DNA of 42,407 nt, from contig NZ_CALTSY010000017.1 of NCBI RefSeq assembly GCF_943908415.1, forward strand, positions 1-42,407, written 5' to 3'. The DNA is from an uncultured Anaerococcus sp. Its GTDB lineage: Bacteria > Bacillota > Clostridia > Tissierellales > Peptoniphilaceae. A program made the translations under genes and the position numbers. Shown here one piece after another: positions 25,415 through 33,783 of this stretch. The notes under the pieces were generated by a model, which saw only the letters and a program-made list of their open reading frames with translations, was not told where the DNA came from and searched no databases. Numbering within the stretch: the stretch's first letter is position 1; each line of letters opens with the position of its first letter.

Positions 25415-26075
25415 AGCCAAGCTCCTTTGCAAAGTTTAAAAATATCTGGGGAAGTGTTTTTTCCTTAAAATCATCTCTAGAAAATTCTTTAAAGTTTTCA
25501 GATCCCATAATTATCAATCCTCTATCTGATATTTTTTCGACATCATAAAGTAAATGAGAATTTAATAGTATTGCTTTATCTGAAGACTTTAAACTTTTTA
25601 TTAAATCCTGCATAGCCATTTGTCCAAAAAAATCTAACCCACTCGAAGGTTCATCAAGTAGTATTATATCTGGATCTCCAATTAAAGACTGGGCTACTGC
25701 TAATCTTTGTAACATACCTTTAGAATAATTTGAAATCTTTGTCATATTTGTAGGATCAAGCCCTACTTTTTTCATCAAGCCATTAATATCATCATCTGAT
25801 CCATGGTGATATTTTATAAGATCTAAAAACTCATTCCCTGTTAAAATTTCTGGAAATTTTGGAGTTTCTGGACTATATCCTATCTTATATTTACCTCTAT
25901 TAATACTCCCATCAAAATCAGAATCAAGTCCTAGAATCATACGAATAAGTGTAGTTTTTCCAATTCCATTAGGACCAATTAAGGCAAATATTTCTCCACT
26001 TTTTATATCTATATTTAAATCTTTATAGATTACATGTGTACCAAAATTTTTATTTAAGTTTTTTACTGTTAGCAC
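25401..26075 (-). CDS. ABC transporter ATP-binding protein
   Basis: This 224-residue nucleotide-binding subunit has Walker A LIGPNGIGKTT (near 33-43), signature NYSKGMLQRLAVAQSL (near 118) in place of LSGGQ, Walker B DIILLDEPSSGLD (near 140) and the H-loop histidine in LLNSHLLYDVE (near 178). The YSKGM signature is common in ABC-2-type (CcmA-like) exporters. GTG start behind AAGGAGG. It is the first gene of the operon, directly downstream of a TATAAT box and the triple TTTAAG repeat. Confidence 0.92.
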   Translation of the reverse strand: MLTVKNLNKNFGTHVIYKDLNIDIKSGEIFALIGPNGIGKTTLIRMILGLDSDFDGSINRGKYKIGYSPETPKFPEILTGNEFLDLIKYHHGSDDDINGLMKKVGLDPTNMTKISNYSKGMLQRLAVAQSLIGDPDIILLDEPSSGLDFFGQMAMQDLIKSLKSSDKAILLNSHLLYDVEKISDRGLIIMGSENFKEFSRDDFKEKTLPQIFLNFAKELGYESY

Positions 26076-26094
26076 TTTATTCCTCCTTATTAAT

Positions 26095-26149
26095 ATTATA
26101 AAATACTAACATTTTATTAAACTTAAACAATTCTTAAATCTTCCTTAAA
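26095..26149 (-). promoter_or_regulatory. Promoter and response-regulator operator of the ABC/protease/TCS operon
   Basis: A perfect TATAAT (minus strand, 26095-26100) lies 20 bases before the ATPase GTG. No -35 consensus is present. Instead, three perfect TTTAAG hexamers occur at 26122-26127, 26133-26138 and 26144-26149, an exact 11-bp period on one face of the helix, the nearest overlapping the -35 position. This is the typical site of OmpR-family activators. Confidence 0.75.
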
Positions 26150-26160
26150 TATAGAAGAAT

Positions 26161-26184
26161 AAAAAATCAGCCCTATGGACTGAT
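26161..26184 (-). terminator. Terminator after the cysteine desulfurase gene
   Basis: The stem ATCAGTCC/GGGCTGAT (one G-T pair) on the minus strand is followed by TTTTTTATTC. It begins two bases after the desulfurase stop codon and insulates the ABC operon from that gene. Confidence 0.8.
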
Positions 26185-26185
26185 T

Positions 26186-27247
26186 TTATAAATTTGATAA
26201 ATTTTCTATAGTTTTATCAACTTCTTCTATAGTATTTTCATAGCCAAAAGAAAATCTTATAGAATGTTCTGCTCTATTCTCATCATACATATTTGTAATG
26301 ACATGGCTTGGTAAAATGCTACCTGCCCTACAAGCTGATCCTGCGGATGCACATATGCCATTCATATCTAAATAAGTAAGTAAGAAATCTGACTTATAGT
26401 CCTTAAAGTAAATATTTAAGACATGGTCTGAAGAGTTTTCTAAATTACCATTGATTTGATAATCAAGTTTTGTATTATCCAAAGACTTAACAAAATGTTC
26501 TTTTAGATTTTTGATATGCTCTCTTTCTCTTAACATCTTAGGATAGCTAGCTGCCATAGAATATGCTCCTGCTACGAATGATGTTCCTGCACGACGGTTT
26601 TTCTCTTGTTCTCCACCTTTCATAAAGGAATCAATATTTTCTTTTAAGTATAAGGCTCCAAAACCATTTAGTCCGCCGACTTTATGGGCTGATAGTGACA
26701 TGGAATCGCATTTTAAATCTAATACATCTATGTCGATATGTCCATAAGCTTGGACTCCATCTACATGAAACCAAATATCTTTATCCGCTAAGTAATCCCC
26801 TATTTCCTTTATAGGTTCTATGGCTCCGGTTTCGTTATTAACATACATTACTGATACTAACTTTATGTCATCATTAATATTTTTTTTAAGATCATCTATT
26901 GATATAACGCCATCTTCATTTGCATCTAATAGTATAGCCTTCTCCTTGTCTATACTATTTAATATAGAGTCATGTTCTATAGCTGAAGTTATAACTTTAC
27001 TATCTTTAAAGGCATTAATAATAGTGTTATTGGCCTCAGTAGCTCCTGATGTAAAAATCAAATTCTTAGGATCTGCATTTATCGATGCTGCTATTGAGCT
27101 TCTGGAATCTTCTAGGATTTTTTTGCTTTGTCTACCCAAAGCATGGCTACTTTCAGGATTGCCGTCAAAACTCTCTTTATTTTCTAATATATATTGTAAA
27201 ATTTCTTTTCTTTTTATTGCAGTTGCTGCATTATCAAAATAAATCAT
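26186..27247 (-). CDS. Cysteine desulfurase (NifS/IscS family)
   Basis: This PLP enzyme takes sulfur from cysteine for Fe-S clusters or tRNA thiolation. The 353 residues show FDNAATAIKRKEI at the N-terminus, TSGATEANNTII (near 67), HVDGVQAYGHI (near 167), the PLP lysine in SLSAHKVGGLNG (near 192) and the sulfur-carrying cysteine in SAGSACRAGS (near 312). The short loop around the cysteine is compatible with either group of the family. It is a single gene with its own promoter and terminator; no IscU or SufU is adjacent. It could serve MnmA (20756-21859), which needs such a donor. Confidence 0.92.
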   Translation of the reverse strand: MIYFDNAATAIKRKEILQYILENKESFDGNPESSHALGRQSKKILEDSRSSIAASINADPKNLIFTSGATEANNTIINAFKDSKVITSAIEHDSILNSIDKEKAILLDANEDGVISIDDLKKNINDDIKLVSVMYVNNETGAIEPIKEIGDYLADKDIWFHVDGVQAYGHIDIDVLDLKCDSMSLSAHKVGGLNGFGALYLKENIDSFMKGGEQEKNRRAGTSFVAGAYSMAASYPKMLREREHIKNLKEHFVKSLDNTKLDYQINGNLENSSDHVLNIYFKDYKSDFLLTYLDMNGICASAGSACRAGSILPSHVITNMYDENRAEHSIRFSFGYENTIEEVDKTIENLSNL

Positions 27248-27263
27248 CTAATCACCTAATATT

Positions 27264-27292
27264 ATAATATACCTCATAAGATCTAGTTTCAA
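27264..27292 (-). promoter_or_regulatory. Promoter of the cysteine desulfurase gene
   Basis: TTGAAA (27287-27292) and TATTAT (27264-27269) are spaced by 17 bp on the minus strand, with a second AT-rich box TATAAT directly downstream. The leader to the ATG at 27247 is very short and holds AGGTGAT as ribosome site. Confidence 0.55.
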
Positions 27293-27299
27293 AAGATTA

Positions 27300-27340
27300 A
27301 AAGAAATAGAAAACCTTAAGCTACTCACTTAAGGTTTTCT
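27300..27340 (-). terminator. Terminator after the PC4-like gene
   Basis: The perfect 12-bp stem GAAAACCTTAAG/CTTAAGGTTTTC has a 7-base loop (27310-27340). On the minus strand it is followed by CTATTTCTTTT. It begins seven bases after the small gene's stop codon. Confidence 0.8.
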
Positions 27341-27346
27341 TATAAA

Positions 27347-27571
27347 TTAATCATTAAATTCATCAGCTAGTACATTAAATAATACTTCTGCTTCTTCGTT
27401 AGTAAGTGTAATTCCTTTTCTCATTCTTGTGTGATCTTCGTTCCAGTCTCTTATATCGTATTTAGGTTCTCTTTCATTCCAACTTACAAGGTTAAGCTCT
27501 TTTGTCCATCCCTTTCCATTATCAGAAAGTACTCCAATATTTTCAACTATATCATATTTAATTTCAGCCAT
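27347..27571 (-). CDS. YdbC/PC4-family small DNA-binding protein
   Basis: This 74-residue protein of the bacterial YdbC family, related to the transcription coactivator PC4/p15, forms dimers that bind single-stranded DNA. Visible features: an N-terminal strand pair EIKYDIVENIGVLS, WTKELNLVSWN, the basic-aromatic stretch KYDIRDWNEDHTRMRKGITL that builds the nucleic-acid face, and a C-terminal helix EEAEVLFNVLADEF. Length is normal for the family. It follows the lysozyme gene by 14 bases with a GGAG site and shares its transcript, then a strong terminator. Confidence 0.85.
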   Translation of the reverse strand: MAEIKYDIVENIGVLSDNGKGWTKELNLVSWNEREPKYDIRDWNEDHTRMRKGITLTNEEAEVLFNVLADEFND

Positions 27572-27585
27572 TGTATTCTCCTTTT

Positions 27586-28695
27586 CTATGCGTTTTTAAT
27601 TCTTTGATTTACTGCTTTTTGTACTATAGTATAATTATACCCAGCATAAGTAAGTCGTCTTTGTCTATCAAGACCTGCTCCCCACTTACCAGCAATTATC
27701 TCATCTACTAGGACACTAATAGATTTATAAGATTTGCCATTTATTATATATGGATAATCTTTAAATAGCTTATTCATATCAACATCACCATTGTATCCAT
27801 TTACTTTTTCTTTTGATGTATATTGCCAAGCATCAAAGTCAGATGAATTATATGAGGTAAAGTCTTTGCTCCTATAATCAGCTATCCAAAATTCGTATTT
27901 ATTACGTACATCACGTGTTAAATAAGTATCAGCAAACCAAGGATAGGAATATATTCCAGAAACATATCCATTTCTGTTCATAGCTAAGACAAAAGCTTCC
28001 GCTACTTCAGAAATTTTTCCAGAACTTTCCTTTGCTTGTCTCTTATCATCTTCTATATCTATATAGACGGGCAAAGAAACATTTTTATTTTTTATAAGAT
28101 TTGTAACATAGTTAGCTTCTATTATAGCTTCATCGGCACTTATAGCACGTGAATAGTGATAGTATCCTAGTGGTACTCCACGATTATTAAGCTCTTTGTA
28201 ATGCTTTTCTAATGCATAGTCTGTCCTAATGTTTAAAGTTTTTGAATCCGTTACAGATGTACGAAGTATTGCCCCATCTATATCAGCTGCAAACTTATCG
28301 TAATTAATATTTTGAGGATCTTGGTGTTCTGAGATATCCACTACCTTATTATAAACAGGTGTTTTTGAATAAATAGGTTCAGGCTTTTTATCTTCGATTA
28401 CAGTCTCTGTAGTTTTTGTAATTTCAAGCTCTCCTTTGTCATTCTCATCTATATCTTCGAAAACTTCTACATCCTTTACTTCATAGTCAGCAACTATATC
28501 ATTGTTAGGATTGTCCTTAAAATCTGCTTTTCTTTTTTCAACTTCGTTTTTATCATAATCAATTCCATTATCTATAAAAACTTGATCTACATCCTTATCA
28601 TCATACATAACTATGTCTGATGCGAAAGCTATATTGGGCATGAGTGTAGTAAGAGCAAGAGAAAAAGATAATACTTTAAATTTAAATTTAGCCAT
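27586..28695 (-). CDS. Secreted GH25 muramidase with C-terminal Cpl-7 wall-binding motif
   Basis: This 369-residue exported lysozyme-like protein begins with signal peptide MAKFKFKVLSFSLALTTLMP, likely cleaved after AFA. An acidic linker occupies about 30-118. The GH25 domain (about 119-305) has VVDISEHQ with the first active-site aspartate, LGYYHYSRA, and the catalytic DxE pair in PVYIDIEDD (near 206). Residues about 325-367 match a Cpl-7/CW_7 repeat (IIAGKWGAGLDRQRRLTYAG, then VQKAVNQRI), a motif that binds muropeptides in phage lysins. No phage genes surround it, so a housekeeping role in wall turnover is more likely than a prophage endolysin. Confidence 0.88.
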   Translation of the reverse strand: MAKFKFKVLSFSLALTTLMPNIAFASDIVMYDDKDVDQVFIDNGIDYDKNEVEKRKADFKDNPNNDIVADYEVKDVEVFEDIDENDKGELEITKTTETVIEDKKPEPIYSKTPVYNKVVDISEHQDPQNINYDKFAADIDGAILRTSVTDSKTLNIRTDYALEKHYKELNNRGVPLGYYHYSRAISADEAIIEANYVTNLIKNKNVSLPVYIDIEDDKRQAKESSGKISEVAEAFVLAMNRNGYVSGIYSYPWFADTYLTRDVRNKYEFWIADYRSKDFTSYNSSDFDAWQYTSKEKVNGYNGDVDMNKLFKDYPYIINGKSYKSISVLVDEIIAGKWGAGLDRQRRLTYAGYNYTIVQKAVNQRIKNA

Positions 28696-28836
28696 AGAAA
28701 ATTCCTTTCTTTAATAGCTATATTATAGAATAAATATAATTATTAAGCAAACTTTAATTGCTAGTAAAATCTAGATGAATATTTGTATATTAAGGAGTAT
28801 TTTTACTTATTTATAAGCTTAATAAATTTTTAAATA

Positions 28837-28885
28837 AAAAAGTTAAGTCAATAGTATAGCTTATACTATATTTGACTTAACTTTT
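28837..28885. terminator. Terminator of the aspartate-pyruvate operon
   Basis: Long arms AAAAGTTAAGTCAA and TTGACTTAACTTTT, with TAGTATA/TATACTA pairing inside (an extra TAT bulges on one side). On the minus strand TTTTTTATTT follows. It starts 22 bases after the malic enzyme stop codon. The A/T flanks on the other side would also allow plus-strand use. Confidence 0.8.
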
Positions 28886-28906
28886 AAATTTGTTATTTAT
28901 ATAAAT

Positions 28907-30088
28907 CTAGTCTCTTGTCAATCCTTCTTTTTTAGCTTGTTCTGCTACTGCTTTTGATACTACATCTGCCACTCTATCATCAAATGGTGATGGAATTACA
29001 TATTCTTCGTTGAGTTCTTCATCTGATATTAGGGAAGCTATTCCATTTGCAGCTGCTATTTTCATAGATTCAGAGATTTTCTTTGAATGTACATCTAAGG
29101 CACCTTTGAAAAGACCTGGGAATGCTAGAACATTATTTACTTGATTAGGATAATCACTTCTACCTGTTCCTACTACTCTAGCTCCTGCTGCTTTAGCATC
29201 ATCATATGGTATTTCTGGGTTAGGGTTAGCCATAGCAAAGATAATTGGATCTCTTCTCATTGATTTAACCATTTCTTTGCTTATCTTATTTGGTACACTT
29301 ACACCTACAAATATATCAGCCTTAGCCATTGCCTCTTCTAAAGATATATCTTCTTGGTCTTTGTTTGTAATATCTGAAAGTTCTTTATAAAGTGGATTTG
29401 TATAAGTATCTTTGTGAGCCTTATTTATAACTCCTTTTGAGTTAAAGGCATAGATATTATTTATTCCTAAGTCATTTAGCATCTTTATTATTGATGAACC
29501 TGCTGCTCCTGCACCAGATATTACTACATTACAATCTTCTGCTCTTTTATCTACTAATTTTAGAGAGTTAATTAAGGCAGCTATTGTTACTATAGCTGTA
29601 CCATGTTGGTCATCATGGAATACTGGGATATTAAGTTCTTCTTTTAATCTTCTTTCGATTTCTATACATTCAGGTGCTTTGATATCTTCAAGGTTTACTC
29701 CACCTAAACCAGGTGAAACTAATTTTACAAAATTGATTATTTCATCTACATCTTTTGTATCTATTACTAAGGGAATAGCATTTAATCCACCAAATCTTTT
29801 AAATAGACAACACTTACCCTCCATAACTGGTAGGGCAGCTTCTGGGCCTATATCTCCAAGTCCTAATACAGCAGTTCCGTTTGATATTACTGCTATAGTA
29901 TTTGCTTTTCCTGTGTATTTATAAGCATCATTTACATTTTCTGCAATCTTTTTACAAGGCTCTGCTACTCCAGGTGAATAAACTAAGGATAAGTCTTCTT
30001 TTGAGTTTAGTTCTGTTTTTAACTCTGTAGATATTTTTCCTTCTAACTTTTCGTGTAATTCTAGTGCTCTTTCATTTAAATTGTCCAT
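28907..30088 (-). CDS. NAD(P)-dependent malic enzyme (malate to pyruvate)
   Basis: This short bacterial malic enzyme of 393 residues oxidatively decarboxylates malate to pyruvate and CO2. Features: SLVYSPGVAEPCKKIAE (near 33, with the catalytic tyrosine), LGDIGPEAALPVMEGK (near 76), the metal-binding acidic residues in NLEDIKAPECIEIE (near 130), HDDQHGTAIV (near 156), the Rossmann motif VISGAGAAGSSI (near 185) and MANPNPEIPYDDA (near 285). It starts ten bases after fumC and is the last gene of the aspartate operon, pulling carbon toward pyruvate. Cofactor preference is not clear from the sequence. Confidence 0.94.
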   Translation of the reverse strand: MDNLNERALELHEKLEGKISTELKTELNSKEDLSLVYSPGVAEPCKKIAENVNDAYKYTGKANTIAVISNGTAVLGLGDIGPEAALPVMEGKCCLFKRFGGLNAIPLVIDTKDVDEIINFVKLVSPGLGGVNLEDIKAPECIEIERRLKEELNIPVFHDDQHGTAIVTIAALINSLKLVDKRAEDCNVVISGAGAAGSSIIKMLNDLGINNIYAFNSKGVINKAHKDTYTNPLYKELSDITNKDQEDISLEEAMAKADIFVGVSVPNKISKEMVKSMRRDPIIFAMANPNPEIPYDDAKAAGARVVGTGRSDYPNQVNNVLAFPGLFKGALDVHSKKISESMKIAAANGIASLISDEELNEEYVIPSPFDDRVADVVSKAVAEQAKKEGLTRD

Positions 30089-30097
30089 ATTAATCTC

Positions 30098-31462
30098 CTA
30101 TACCATTTGATCAACTTTCATATATTTGTCAAATTCTTCTTCACTTAGATATCCTAATTCTAAAGTAGATTCTTTAAGAGTTAGGTTCTTATTATAAGCA
30201 TTTTTAGCTATTTCGCTTGCCTTATCATATCCAATATGTGGAGATAGTTTAGTAACTAACATCAAGGAATTATTTAAGTTTTTATCTATATTGCTTTTAT
30301 CTGCTTTAAGTCCCTTTAAAAGTTTATCAGTAAAGCAAATTATTGACTTAGATAATAAATTAATTGATTGGTCCATATTGTATATTATTAGTGGCATATA
30401 AACATTCAATTGCATTTGCCCCTGGGTATTTGCCATTGATATAGCAAAGTCATTTGCCATAACTTGTATGCATATCATAGTAATTGATTCTACTTGCGTA
30501 GGATTTACCTTGCCTGGCATTATTGAAGATCCAGGTTCATTTGATGGTATAACTAGTTCTGATATACCGCACCTAGGTCCACAAGATGAAAATCTTATAT
30601 CTGAAGCTATCTTATATAAGTCTGTAGCTAGAGTTTTTATGGCAGAATGAACTATAACAAGTGCAGATTTTGACGATAATTGATAGAATTTGTTTTCATC
30701 AGATACAAAATCAATATCTGTTAATTGTTTTAATTCTTCTGCAACCTTATCTCCAAAGCCTTCTGGTGTATTTATACCAGTTCCTACTGCAGTTCCACCT
30801 ATAGCAAGCTTATGTAGGTGCTTTTCAGCATCCTTTATCATGGAATAATCTCTTTCAATCATCACTCTCCAAGCTGAAATCTCTTGAGAAAGTTTAACTG
30901 GAGTTGCATCTTGTAAATGAGTTCTTCCTGTTTTTATTATATCATCATTTTCTTTTTCTAAAAGCTTTAATTGTCCAATTATTTTCTCTATAGCTGGATA
31001 AAGCTTCTCATTTAGATTTATAGCTGTACTTACATGCATAGATGTTGGAAATGTATCATTTGATGATTGACTCATATTTACATGATCATTTGGATGTATT
31101 AGACTTTCACCAAGCTTATTATTTACTATATGAGTTATAACCTCATTGGTGTTCATATTTGTCTGAGTACCTGATCCTGTTTGCCAAACTGTAAGTGGGA
31201 ACTCCTTATCATGTTTGCCTTCTAATATCTCATCGCAAGCCATGACTATCATTTCCATACGTTCTTTATCAAGTAAATTCTTTTTGTGGTTTGCAATTGC
31301 ACAAGCTTTTTTTAGCATTACTTGTGCCTTTATCTGGCTTAGAGGCATCAATTCAACATCTTGTGGAAAGTTTTCAAAAGATCTTTGTGTCTGTGCTCCC
31401 CAAAGTGCATCTTCTGGAACATTTATAATTCCAATAGAATCTTTTTCTTGTCTATAATTCAT
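30098..31462 (-). CDS. fumC: Fumarate hydratase, class II
   Basis: This oxygen-stable fumarase interconverts fumarate and malate. About 454 residues with the N-terminal PEDALWGAQTQRSFENFP, TGSGTQTNMNTNEVI (near 96-110), HPNDHVNMSQSSNDTFPT (near 128-145), TGRTHLQDATPV and the superfamily signature GSSIMPGKVNPTQ (near 310), which holds the catalytic serine loop. WGAQTQRS and HPNDHVN distinguish it from the AspA sequence at 33784. The start is the ATG at 31462, behind AAAGG; it overlaps the LysR gene stop by 11 bases. It follows the regulator in the operon. Confidence 0.95.
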   Translation of the reverse strand: MNYRQEKDSIGIINVPEDALWGAQTQRSFENFPQDVELMPLSQIKAQVMLKKACAIANHKKNLLDKERMEMIVMACDEILEGKHDKEFPLTVWQTGSGTQTNMNTNEVITHIVNNKLGESLIHPNDHVNMSQSSNDTFPTSMHVSTAINLNEKLYPAIEKIIGQLKLLEKENDDIIKTGRTHLQDATPVKLSQEISAWRVMIERDYSMIKDAEKHLHKLAIGGTAVGTGINTPEGFGDKVAEELKQLTDIDFVSDENKFYQLSSKSALVIVHSAIKTLATDLYKIASDIRFSSCGPRCGISELVIPSNEPGSSIMPGKVNPTQVESITMICIQVMANDFAISMANTQGQMQLNVYMPLIIYNMDQSINLLSKSIICFTDKLLKGLKADKSNIDKNLNNSLMLVTKLSPHIGYDKASEIAKNAYNKNLTLKESTLELGYLSEEEFDKYMKVDQMV

Positions 31463-32393
31463 CTTGCTGCCTTTCTTCAAAATTGTTTTTTACATAATCA
31501 TTTAGCATTTCAATCAATATTTCTGCTGGCTTATTTAATTTTCTAGCAGAATTATTATGAATCATTACTGTTCTTTTACTTAACTCCGGATTTGTTTTTA
31601 CAAAAACACATTCTAACTTATTATCCATCGCCATTGCCGAAGGTATGATTGTAATACCTAAACCTTCAGCAACAAATTTATTTGCCAAATACATACTATC
31701 AGTTTCTAATATAGTTTCTAAGCTATTATCTGTATACTTATCTAACTGACGAAATATATGTCTTAGATTTTGACCCTTCTTCATTCCAATTATTTTGCTA
31801 TTTTTTAATAATTTTATATCTATAGTAGGTATTTCTTCTTGAGGATAAGTAATATCTAATGTCTTAGCTATAGGATTATTAATTGGCATAGCTATATATA
31901 CTTCTTCTTCATAAAGTTTTATATTTGTCATGCCATCCTTATTTAATAGATCATAGGTTATGGAAAAATCGCAAGTCCCATCTAAAGTAGCTAAATTTAT
32001 ATCCCTAGTTTTGCCTTCAAATAGCTTTATTTTTATGCCTGGATAGCTTCTATTAAATTCACTGAGTACCTTAGAAAGTAAGTAATAGGCAAGATAATCG
32101 GTAACACCTATTACTACCTCCCCTCTCTTTAAATTGTTAAGGTCTTCTATCTGATTTAAGGCATTTTCTTCTATTTCCATTATATCAACTAATGATTTAT
32201 AATAAATTTCACCAGCTGCTGTTAGTTTTAGAGGGTAAAAATCCCTATCAAATATTTCTATTCCTAGTTTTAGTTCAATACGTTTAACATATTGACTAAG
32301 AGCAGATTGAGAAATAAACAGTTTCTTGCTCGCTTCAGTTATACTGCCATATCCTAATATAGCTGTGATATATTCATAATCAGTACTCGACAT
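31452..32393 (-). CDS. LysR-family transcriptional regulator of the C4-dicarboxylate operon
   Basis: This 313-residue regulator has an N-terminal winged helix (residues about 1-60, GSITEASKKLFISQSALSQY) and a periplasmic-binding-protein-like effector domain (about 90-295). It is encoded between the symporter and fumC, in the same direction and without a long gap. Most LysR genes are divergent from their targets, so embedding inside the operon is unusual. Pairs of AATTAAAG palindromes (32412-32453) lie directly upstream of its ATG and could be its autoregulatory site. Its effector is probably a C4-dicarboxylate or aspartate, by context only. Confidence 0.9.
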   Translation of the reverse strand: MSSTDYEYITAILGYGSITEASKKLFISQSALSQYVKRIELKLGIEIFDRDFYPLKLTAAGEIYYKSLVDIMEIEENALNQIEDLNNLKRGEVVIGVTDYLAYYLLSKVLSEFNRSYPGIKIKLFEGKTRDINLATLDGTCDFSITYDLLNKDGMTNIKLYEEEVYIAMPINNPIAKTLDITYPQEEIPTIDIKLLKNSKIIGMKKGQNLRHIFRQLDKYTDNSLETILETDSMYLANKFVAEGLGITIIPSAMAMDNKLECVFVKTNPELSKRTVMIHNNSARKLNKPAEILIEMLNDYVKNNFEERQQDEL

Positions 32394-32411
32394 TAAATCT
32401 CCTAGCTTTTG

Positions 32412-32453
32412 CTTTAATTAAAGTATATAAATATTATAGTATTTTAATTAAAG
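32412..32453. repeat. Two AT-rich palindromes upstream of the LysR gene
   Basis: CTTTAATTAAAG (32412-32423, perfect 12-base palindrome) and TTTTAATTAAAG (32442-32453) occur 30 bp apart, between the symporter stop and the LysR start, with AT-rich sequence between. The spacing is close to three helical turns. It could be a LysR operator and internal promoter. Confidence 0.5.
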
Positions 32454-32476
32454 TAATTTTTTATTTTATATTATAA

Positions 32477-33775
32477 TTACATTTCAATGCTTTCCATAGA
32501 AGGTATCTCATCAGATAAATATCTCTCTTTATCTAAAAGCTTCTCTTGTGTAGCACTAATAAATGTTGCAACAACATCTCCGGTAACATTAAGAGCAGTT
32601 CTAAACATATCTACTATTCTCTCTACACTCATTATTAAAGATACTCCTTCTACAGGTAATCCTACCGATGTAAGTACCATAGATAGCATAATCATACCTG
32701 ATCCTGGCACCCCAGCTGTTCCTATTGATGATAGTACTGCAGTTAGTACAACTGTAATTAGATCTGCTGTAGTAAGACCTATTCCAAATGCATTTGCTAT
32801 AAATATTACAGCACAGCCTTGATAAATCGCTGTTCCATTCATATTTATAGTAGCTCCTAAAGGAATAGTAAATGAAGATATTTCGCGTGGTACTCCTAGT
32901 GCATCACATGATGATAGAGTCAAAGGTATTGCTGCATTTGAGCTGGCAGATGAAAATGCAAATGTATAAACTGGCAATACTTTTTTAAAGAATTGCTTAG
33001 GACCTGCTTTTGAACTAAATGAAATCAAAGGCAAGTATACCACTAACATTAATAAAAGCATGGAAGCTAATACAGCTAACAAGAATTTAAGTAGTGGACC
33101 TACAATACCAAGTCCAACATCTGTAAACGTTCTTGCTATAAGTGCGAATACCCCTAAAGGTGCAACCTTCATTACTAAAGCTGTAACCTTCATCATGAAA
33201 TTATTACCTGTTTGTATAAAGTCTACAAATAATTGTAGCTCTCCTGTATATTTTCCGCAAACTATACCAGTAATGAAAGCCCAAAAAATAATTTGTAGCA
33301 TATCTCCATTGGCCATAGCCTCTATTGGATTTTTAGGAATAATATTTACTAAAGTCTCTATTAGAGTAGGTGCTTGTTCTGTATCAATTTCAGGCTTACT
33401 TATACCTGATAGTGACATGCCTATGCCTTGCTTTATTATATTGGACATTAAGAAAGCAAAAATTATTCCAATAGCTGTTGTAACAGCATATAATACTAAG
33501 GTTCTAACGGCAACTCTACCGAATTGAGAAATATCTTTCATTTGCATAACTCCAGATGTAATGGAGAAAAATACCAAAGGAACAACTAGCATTTGTAGCA
33601 TTCGTACAAATCCCTGTCCTAGAAGAAAGAATACTCCGTCAATAAGAACAGTTTGTTTAAAGTAACCTGATGGTAAGATATAGTGTAAGATTAGCCCAAC
33701 TACTAATCCTATGAGCATCGATAGTAGTATTTTCTTAGTTGAGCTCATTTTTTTGTTATTAGTTTTGTCTTTCAT
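32477..33775 (-). CDS. Dicarboxylate/amino acid:cation symporter (DAACS family)
   Basis: This is a glutamate-transporter-fold (GltP/DctA-like) secondary transporter, 432 residues, with about eight membrane helices and two re-entrant loops. Family motifs: serine-rich hairpin AFSSASSNAAIPLT (near 275), NMNGTAIYQG (near 314, the cation-site NMDGT motif with Asn in place of Asp) and GTAGVPGSGMIMLSMVL (near 353). It lies nine bases after aspA, so aspartate, possibly in exchange with or alongside fumarate or malate, is the most likely substrate. ATG behind GGAG. Confidence 0.9.
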   Translation of the reverse strand: MKDKTNNKKMSSTKKILLSMLIGLVVGLILHYILPSGYFKQTVLIDGVFFLLGQGFVRMLQMLVVPLVFFSITSGVMQMKDISQFGRVAVRTLVLYAVTTAIGIIFAFLMSNIIKQGIGMSLSGISKPEIDTEQAPTLIETLVNIIPKNPIEAMANGDMLQIIFWAFITGIVCGKYTGELQLFVDFIQTGNNFMMKVTALVMKVAPLGVFALIARTFTDVGLGIVGPLLKFLLAVLASMLLLMLVVYLPLISFSSKAGPKQFFKKVLPVYTFAFSSASSNAAIPLTLSSCDALGVPREISSFTIPLGATINMNGTAIYQGCAVIFIANAFGIGLTTADLITVVLTAVLSSIGTAGVPGSGMIMLSMVLTSVGLPVEGVSLIMSVERIVDMFRTALNVTGDVVATFISATQEKLLDKERYLSDEIPSMESIEM

Positions 33776-33783
33776 GTAAACTC

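Noticed and set aside
27586..28695. GH25 lysozyme as a prophage endolysin
   Set aside because: It has its own signal peptide and no holin, portal, capsid or integrase gene is nearby.
30098..31462. FumC considered as a second aspartase
   Set aside because: WGAQTQRS, TGSGTQTNMN and HPNDHVNMSQSSND are class II fumarase forms, distinct from the AspA gene in the same operon.
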